Below, one piece after another: positions 58,573 to 64,000 of a stretch of DNA of 64,000 nucleotides. Source of the stretch: Magnetococcales bacterium (lineage in GTDB: Bacteria; Pseudomonadota; Magnetococcia; Magnetococcales; JADFWU01); NCBI GenBank assembly GCA_015234045.1, contig JADFWU010000001.1, positions 1 through 64,000 on the forward strand, read 5' to 3'. The notes below the pieces were generated by a model. The model had not been told where the DNA came from, did no database searches, and saw only the letters and a program-made list of their open reading frames with translations. Position 1 is the stretch's first letter. Every line of letters starts with the position of its first letter. A program made the position numbers and the translations under genes.

Positions 58573-58950
58573 TCAAACGTGAAGATCAATAGGTTTGTAA
58601 CCCTTCGGAGAGTCCTGATCAGCAGTTCGCCGGGAAGCCACATTGAGAAGAAACGAAGAGGTTTCTTCCTGGGTTTTCTTAGCCCGATTCTTGACATCCT
58701 TGCGAAGTGCCTCTCGGGAAGCATTCCGAGACTTGTCATCGAGACCGCGTCGCCGCGTCTCTTCACGAGTCGGATTTTCCGCTCTGGCATGGGAAGCGCC
58801 GTCACCCGCTTGTGCGTTCCGAACACTCTGCTCAACCAATCTTTCAGCATTTTGCGTACGAATATCCTGCGCAGCCTTGGATTGATTGGCTTGGTCCTGA
58901 ACGACATTTGTGACACCAAACGATGGTGTCGCTGGGAGTGCGTTAATCAT
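58573..58950 (-). CDS. Uncharacterised Ala/Arg/Gln-rich protein, possibly flagellum-associated
   Basis: 125-aa ORF between a terminator and a sigma-28-like promoter. Confidence 0.6.
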   Translation of the reverse strand: MINALPATPSFGVTNVVQDQANQSKAAQDIRTQNAERLVEQSVRNAQAGDGASHARAENPTREETRRRGLDDKSRNASREALRKDVKNRAKKTQEETSSFLLNVASRRTADQDSPKGYKPIDLHV

Positions 58951-58987
58951 AATTCACCTCCACCACTTACACTTTTCCCTATCTCTC

Positions 58988-59014
58988 TTATCGGTTGCAC
59001 CGCTTAATACTTAA
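58988..59014 (-). promoter_or_regulatory. Candidate sigma-28 (FliA) promoter
   Basis: Minus strand TTAAGTAT-N11-ACCGATAA against TAAAGTTT-N11-GCCGATAA. Confidence 0.5.
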
Positions 59015-59140
59015 CACTTTTTTTAATTATTTTTCAAATGCGGCTGTTATTCGCTGGATCAGACTGATAACATACGAAAAAATAATAACATTTTTGGGGC
59101 ACTCTTTCCCGAAAAATTGCACATACAACAGGAAATAATC

Positions 59141-59797
59141 ATGACCCTGGCACTTTTTGATTTGGATAATACCTTGCTGGAAGGCGACAGTGACTATCTC
59201 TGGGGACGGTTCCTGATCGAACACGGTATCGTTGACGAGGCATCTCATGAAGCACAAAATCAGCGCTTTTTTGATGACTATAAAAAAGGTTGCCTTGATA
59301 TCCATGCCTATATCGCCTTTGTCGCAGGTATCCTGTCACAATACGATATGGAGACTCTGACAGCGTGGCGCACACAATTTGTTGCCGAAAAAATTAAGCC
59401 AATCATGCGACCCGCTGCAACCGCTTTGGTTGATAAACATACGCAACAAGGCCATACCTGTATAATCATCACTGCTACCAATAGCTTTGTCACAGCACCA
59501 ATTGCCCAGGCGTTTGGTGTAAAACATCTTTTGGGAACAGATATCGCCATGGATGGTACACGTTTCTCCACAACAATTGATGGTACACCCTGTTTTCATG
59601 AAGGTAAGGTGACCAGAATCAACGCATGGATAGAAGAGAAACAAGCCAGTTTGACAGGCGCGTGGTTCTATAGCGACTCTCACAATGATCTACCGTTGAT
59701 GAAGCGGGTTTCCAATCCCGTTGCCGTAGACCCTGATGAAATCCTGCTTCAAGAGGCCAAGGATCGTGAATGGCCTGTTATTACGTTGAAATCATAA
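59141..59797 (+). CDS. HAD-IB family hydrolase (SerB-like phosphatase)
   Basis: LALFDLDNTLLEGDSDYLWGRFLIEHG; IIITATNSFVTAPIAQAFGV; WFYSDSHNDLPLM. Confidence 0.92.
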   Translation: MTLALFDLDNTLLEGDSDYLWGRFLIEHGIVDEASHEAQNQRFFDDYKKGCLDIHAYIAFVAGILSQYDMETLTAWRTQFVAEKIKPIMRPAATALVDKHTQQGHTCIIITATNSFVTAPIAQAFGVKHLLGTDIAMDGTRFSTTIDGTPCFHEGKVTRINAWIEEKQASLTGAWFYSDSHNDLPLMKRVSNPVAVDPDEILLQEAKDREWPVITLKS

Positions 59798-59816
59798 ATA
59801 AAATGAGGCAGTGGTT

Positions 59817-62800
59817 ATGAATGCCCTATATAAAGCAAGCGCTGTTTTGCTTTTTGTACTGTTTGTTCTGGTGTATCCGGCTCAGTCGGCTCCCATGACA
59901 GAAAGTCAGGTGCCTGAGCAGCTAAAACCCTGGATCTCTTGGGTGATGCATGGTCATGAACAGAGCCGCTGTCCAACGCCGCACGATAATTCCAATCAAC
60001 GTTTGTGTGCGTGGCCGTCTACCCTGCATCTCACCATTGATCAAGGCCACGCAACATTCAAGCAATCTTGGCAGGTATGGTTCGATAGTGTAGTACCGCT
60101 GCCCGATGGTGTGGGCAGTTGGTTGGAGAATGTTAACGTCAATAATAAGCCTGCCATACTGACCTCAAATAAGAACAAACAAGCGATTGCCCTCAGTGCC
60201 GGAACCTGGACAATTTCCGGTACAGTCCGTTGGAAAAACCGCCCGGAAAAACTATGGATTCCACCAGAAACAGGAGTGCTTACCCTGATTCTGGATGGAA
60301 AAAAAATCGAGTCACCACTGCCAGATCGAAATGGTCGGCTATGGCTGTCCAATCAACACAGAATCAAAGAAAAACAAGCCACACAACGCGATACCCTCAC
60401 CATGCGCGTATTTCGTCTGATTGATGATGATATTCCCATGCAGATAACTACACGATTGATGCTGGATATATCCGGTCAAAATCGTGAAATCACCATTCAA
60501 CCGCCACAACTGGCTGAGTTTACACCGCTTGCACTGCACAGCCCGTTACCCGCTCGGTTGGAACCGGATGGACGATTGCATATTCAAGCCAGGCCGGGCA
60601 CATGGATGATTCGCTTGATACATCGCAGTCAGGACCAAACCGATATAATCCCACTGACAAAAAGCGATGATCCCAACTGGCCAAAGCAGGAGATATGGTC
60701 ATTCCAGGCCCAAAACGGCTTGCGTGTGGTCAAAGTCATCCAAGGTCAACCGGTCGATCCCAGCCAATACGGTACACCGGAGCAGTGGCGCACCTTTCCA
60801 GCCTATCGGATACAACCTGGTGAAACTTTCGCCGTACAGCAGGAAAAACGCGGTGATTCCGATCCACTGAACGATCAAATCACGCTGAACCGTACAATTT
60901 GGATTGATTTTGATGGCAAAGGATTAACCACTCAGGACCGTCTAAGCGGTATGCTGACCCGCTCTAACCGTTTGGAAATGAACCCAACGCTTCAGTTGGG
61001 CCACGCCAACAGCAATGGACAGGATTTATTAATTACCGAGCGAGACGGTAGTCAGAAACGCGGCGTGCCGTTGACGTTGGGACCGCTCAATCTGGTGGCA
61101 GAATCCCGCTATGATGGCGGGTTGACCACGCTGCCAGCCGTGGGATGGAATAGTGATCTGAGTCATCTTTCCACCCAATTGAATCTACCGCCAGGATGGA
61201 AGTTGCTGTTTGCCACAGGACCGGATCAGATCCATACCAGTTGGATTCATGGTTGGACGGTTTTGGATATGTTCATGGTACTGGTAGCAGCCATTGCCAT
61301 TGGTCGATTGTGGGGTTGGGTTTGGGGCGGTGTGTCATTGATTGGCCTCATCCTGATCAGTCCGGAAGATAGCGTGATCATCGGTCTACTGCTCAATATG
61401 ATGGTGGCTATTGCCTTGCTGAGGGTGGCTCCGGAAGGCCGATTGATGAAAATTGCCCGTTTATACAGAAATCTTAGCTGGGTGCCGCTCATATTGGCCT
61501 GTTTGATGTTCACCGTTGAGCAAGCGCGGTTCAGTCTCTATCCACAATTGGAAAACAATGGTTGGGGCGGCTGGATGTCAGCCCATGAACTTCAGTTCAA
61601 TGAAGCACCCATGATGGAAGATATGGCCGTGGCAACAGAGGTGGCTGAACCCATGCTACAGATGGCACCTGCGCCGAGAATTAAAAGAGCACCGCAAAAA
61701 AAGGGACGTTATAGCCGTTCCTATGGTGATGAAATCCAGCAATATCAAAAAGCAGCACGGCCCAAACTGCAACAAGATCCTGATGCGCGCATTCAAACTG
61801 GACCCGGTGTGCCTAATTGGCAATGGAAACGGATTCAATTTAACTGGAATGGGCCGGTACTCTCCAGTGAACAGATTACGCTCTATCTCATGTCGCCAAC
61901 CATGAATCGCATTGCTGCGGCTTTGCGGATCATTCTGCTCGGTTTCATTTTGATGCTTTTCTTTGACATGAAAAAAGGGGTTAAAACTGTGTTGAAACCC
62001 ACTGGATCAGCGGCATCAATAGCACTGATTTTGGCGGCCTCTCTGTTCTATTCCAATCCCCTTTGGGCCAATAGCACCGCTTTTCCCGATCAAGGTTTGT
62101 TGGATCAACTTTCTGAACGATTACGCCAACCCGCCGAGTGTTACCCAAAGTGTGCAGAAGCAGTATCTCTGACCCTGCATGTACAGCCGGAACAGCTTTC
62201 CGCGCTGTGGGAAGTCCATGTCAGCCATGAAAGTGCGGTATTGATCAGTGGTGGTGAAGGGAACTGGAACCCGCAAAAGGTCCATGTGGATGGCAAGAAA
62301 CCGCATGCCATGCGCCGAGAAGAGAATGGTTCCCTTCAGCTGTTTCTCAACCAAGGTGCTCATACGGTTGTGCTCAGTGGTCCAATAGCAAACCATGAAA
62401 CAGTTCGGTTAGCGGTGCCCATGAAGTTAAAACACCTGAAACTGGCTGTGATGGATGGCTGGCAGTTTATCAATCAGGATCAAGGTGAACTAAAACAATT
62501 GGATGCCATTGTTTTACGTCGGATTGAACCGATTAAGAACAAAAAACAAAACACGGATAACAGCTTTCTACCGTTCGAACCACCGCCATTTTTCCATGTT
62601 GAGCGCCGTTTGATTCTGGATCAGACATGGAAAATAGAAACCCGCGTCTCGCGCGTTACGGATGCTGGATTCTCAACCAATGTGGTTGTGCCGTTGCTGG
62701 AAAAAGAGTTGGTCCTCAGCCAGGGCGTGAAGGTCAAACAAAATGCTGTTCAGTTGCATTTCAACGCTGGCCAGCGTGAACACCGATGGCACAGCAGTTT

Positions 62801-63977
62801 GAAACAGCATACGCCTATCACTCTACACGCACCGAAACAGGCCAATTGGAGTGAGTCATGGGTTCTGATGGCCGGTCCAATATGGCATATCAGTATGGAC
62901 GGTATTCCACCAATTTTTCAACAGGATAAACAGAGAAAAAATGATCCATACTGGCGACCATGGCCCGGTGAAACAGTAACAATTCACGCTGAAAGACCAC
63001 CAGGTGTAAATGGTCCAACCATGACGCTTCAATCCAGTGTCATGAACGTTACTCCGGGAGCGCGTAGCCTGGAAGCAACACTGAACCTTACCTTGAATAG
63101 CTCCCAAGGTGGGCGGCATGTGATCGTGTTTGATGAGGCATCAACCTTGCTTTCTGCACAAGTAAACGGTCGTTCTATTCCGTTGAATATGGAGCAAGGG
63201 CGGCTGGCTTTTCCCATTATTCCAGGAAATCAACGGGTTTATATTCAGTGGCGCCAGCCAAGCAATGAGGGAATGATTCAGGAAACACCGCGTGTGAATC
63301 TCAATATGCCGGGCGTTAATACGCGTTTGAGCATGTCTGTTCCTTCAGATCGTTGGTTGGTCTTTTTGGGTGGGCCTGCGCTTGGCCCAGCGGTTCTGTT
63401 TTGGGGTACGTTGATGGTGTTGATGTTGGTTGCCTGGGGATTGGGTCGAACCGATCTAACGCCGCTGAAACACTATCAATGGGCGCTACTGTTTTTAGGA
63501 TTCAGTACCCAATTAAGCTACCAATCACTGGTGATTGTCGTGGGTTGGTTTATGGTAATTTCAGTGCGTTCACGGATGCGTACGGATACTGTTCCATGGT
63601 GGCGATTCGGACTGATTCAAATTGCCTTGGTGGTGTGGACAATCAGTGCGGTCGCAACACTGTTTTCCGTAGTTGAGGCGGGTTTGTTGGGCGTTCCACA
63701 GATGATGGTGGAAGGCAATAACTCAACCGGATCACTGTTGAACTGGTTCCAGGACCGCCATGCCAAACAGATGCCGACAGCGTGGATGGTGTCGTTACCC
63801 ATGGTGGCCTACAAAGGTTTGATGCTGTTGTGGGCGCTTTGGCTGGCCAATGCCTTTATCGGTTGGACGCGTTGGGCTTGGCGCTGTTTTTCACATGAAC
63901 GGCTCTGGACACCAATGCCAAAGTTGTTCGCCAAAGAGCAACAAAAGACCGAAGGGACCGAACAGGAACACTCTTGA
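59817..63977 (+). CDS. Very large uncharacterised membrane protein (about 1386 aa)
   Basis: Signal peptide, hydrophobic clusters mid-protein (MFMVLVAAIAIGRLWGWVWGGVSLIGLILI..) and near the C-terminus; no recognisable enzyme motif. Confidence 0.75.
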   Translation: MNALYKASAVLLFVLFVLVYPAQSAPMTESQVPEQLKPWISWVMHGHEQSRCPTPHDNSNQRLCAWPSTLHLTIDQGHATFKQSWQVWFDSVVPLPDGVGSWLENVNVNNKPAILTSNKNKQAIALSAGTWTISGTVRWKNRPEKLWIPPETGVLTLILDGKKIESPLPDRNGRLWLSNQHRIKEKQATQRDTLTMRVFRLIDDDIPMQITTRLMLDISGQNREITIQPPQLAEFTPLALHSPLPARLEPDGRLHIQARPGTWMIRLIHRSQDQTDIIPLTKSDDPNWPKQEIWSFQAQNGLRVVKVIQGQPVDPSQYGTPEQWRTFPAYRIQPGETFAVQQEKRGDSDPLNDQITLNRTIWIDFDGKGLTTQDRLSGMLTRSNRLEMNPTLQLGHANSNGQDLLITERDGSQKRGVPLTLGPLNLVAESRYDGGLTTLPAVGWNSDLSHLSTQLNLPPGWKLLFATGPDQIHTSWIHGWTVLDMFMVLVAAIAIGRLWGWVWGGVSLIGLILISPEDSVIIGLLLNMMVAIALLRVAPEGRLMKIARLYRNLSWVPLILACLMFTVEQARFSLYPQLENNGWGGWMSAHELQFNEAPMMEDMAVATEVAEPMLQMAPAPRIKRAPQKKGRYSRSYGDEIQQYQKAARPKLQQDPDARIQTGPGVPNWQWKRIQFNWNGPVLSSEQITLYLMSPTMNRIAAALRIILLGFILMLFFDMKKGVKTVLKPTGSAASIALILAASLFYSNPLWANSTAFPDQGLLDQLSERLRQPAECYPKCAEAVSLTLHVQPEQLSALWEVHVSHESAVLISGGEGNWNPQKVHVDGKKPHAMRREENGSLQLFLNQGAHTVVLSGPIANHETVRLAVPMKLKHLKLAVMDGWQFINQDQGELKQLDAIVLRRIEPIKNKKQNTDNSFLPFEPPPFFHVERRLILDQTWKIETRVSRVTDAGFSTNVVVPLLEKELVLSQGVKVKQNAVQLHFNAGQREHRWHSSLKQHTPITLHAPKQANWSESWVLMAGPIWHISMDGIPPIFQQDKQRKNDPYWRPWPGETVTIHAERPPGVNGPTMTLQSSVMNVTPGARSLEATLNLTLNSSQGGRHVIVFDEASTLLSAQVNGRSIPLNMEQGRLAFPIIPGNQRVYIQWRQPSNEGMIQETPRVNLNMPGVNTRLSMSVPSDRWLVFLGGPALGPAVLFWGTLMVLMLVAWGLGRTDLTPLKHYQWALLFLGFSTQLSYQSLVIVVGWFMVISVRSRMRTDTVPWWRFGLIQIALVVWTISAVATLFSVVEAGLLGVPQMMVEGNNSTGSLLNWFQDRHAKQMPTAWMVSLPMVAYKGLMLLWALWLANAFIGWTRWAWRCFSHERLWTPMPKLFAKEQQKTEGTEQEHS

Positions 63978-64000
63978 TCTATGATTTAATGATCAAACCG

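Overview
The window is a mostly dense, chromosomal-looking proteobacterial region. I infer a motile organism with dissimilatory-type sulfur metabolism, possibly a sulfur oxidiser. Recognisable blocks, in order: mazG; a flagellar rod/ring operon (flgF-flgG-flgA, flgH-flgI-flgJ-small ORF-flgM-flgN) and csrA; cysE plus a complete isc operon with two tandem cysteine desulfurases (iscR-iscS1-iscS2-iscU-iscA-hscB-hscA-fdx-iscX); cysC; a four-gene minus-strand cluster of secreted Gln/Pro/Tyr-rich proteins; signalling genes (two GGDEF proteins, one GAF protein, a Rossmann/chemoreceptor-tip fusion, an MCP-CZB-hemerythrin protein); an MTA deaminase / MTI phosphorylase / bamE cluster; pgk; a 1157-aa CHAT-like/STAND-NTPase/TPR protein; PPi-type PFK; ampG; two tandem paralogues with a heptad repeat; a qmoAB-hdrCB operon; a PreP-like M16 protease; an argA-like gene, thiO, HNH, and a Phd/PIN toxin-antitoxin pair; and a 1388-aa membrane protein. 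I found no rRNA, tRNA or CRISPR array. Most interesting items: (1) the CHAT-like/STAND/TPR protein; (2) the Rossmann-fold/chemoreceptor-tip fusion behind a sigma-54-like promoter; (3) the secreted low-complexity protein cluster; (4) a 15-bp in-frame tandem repeat inside qmoB; (5) two small non-autonomous repeat families, one of which has a 52-bp derivative explained exactly by an 88-bp deletion between 6-bp direct repeats; (6) an undescribed small ORF translationally coupled to flgM. All family calls come from reading the translations by eye. No searches were run.
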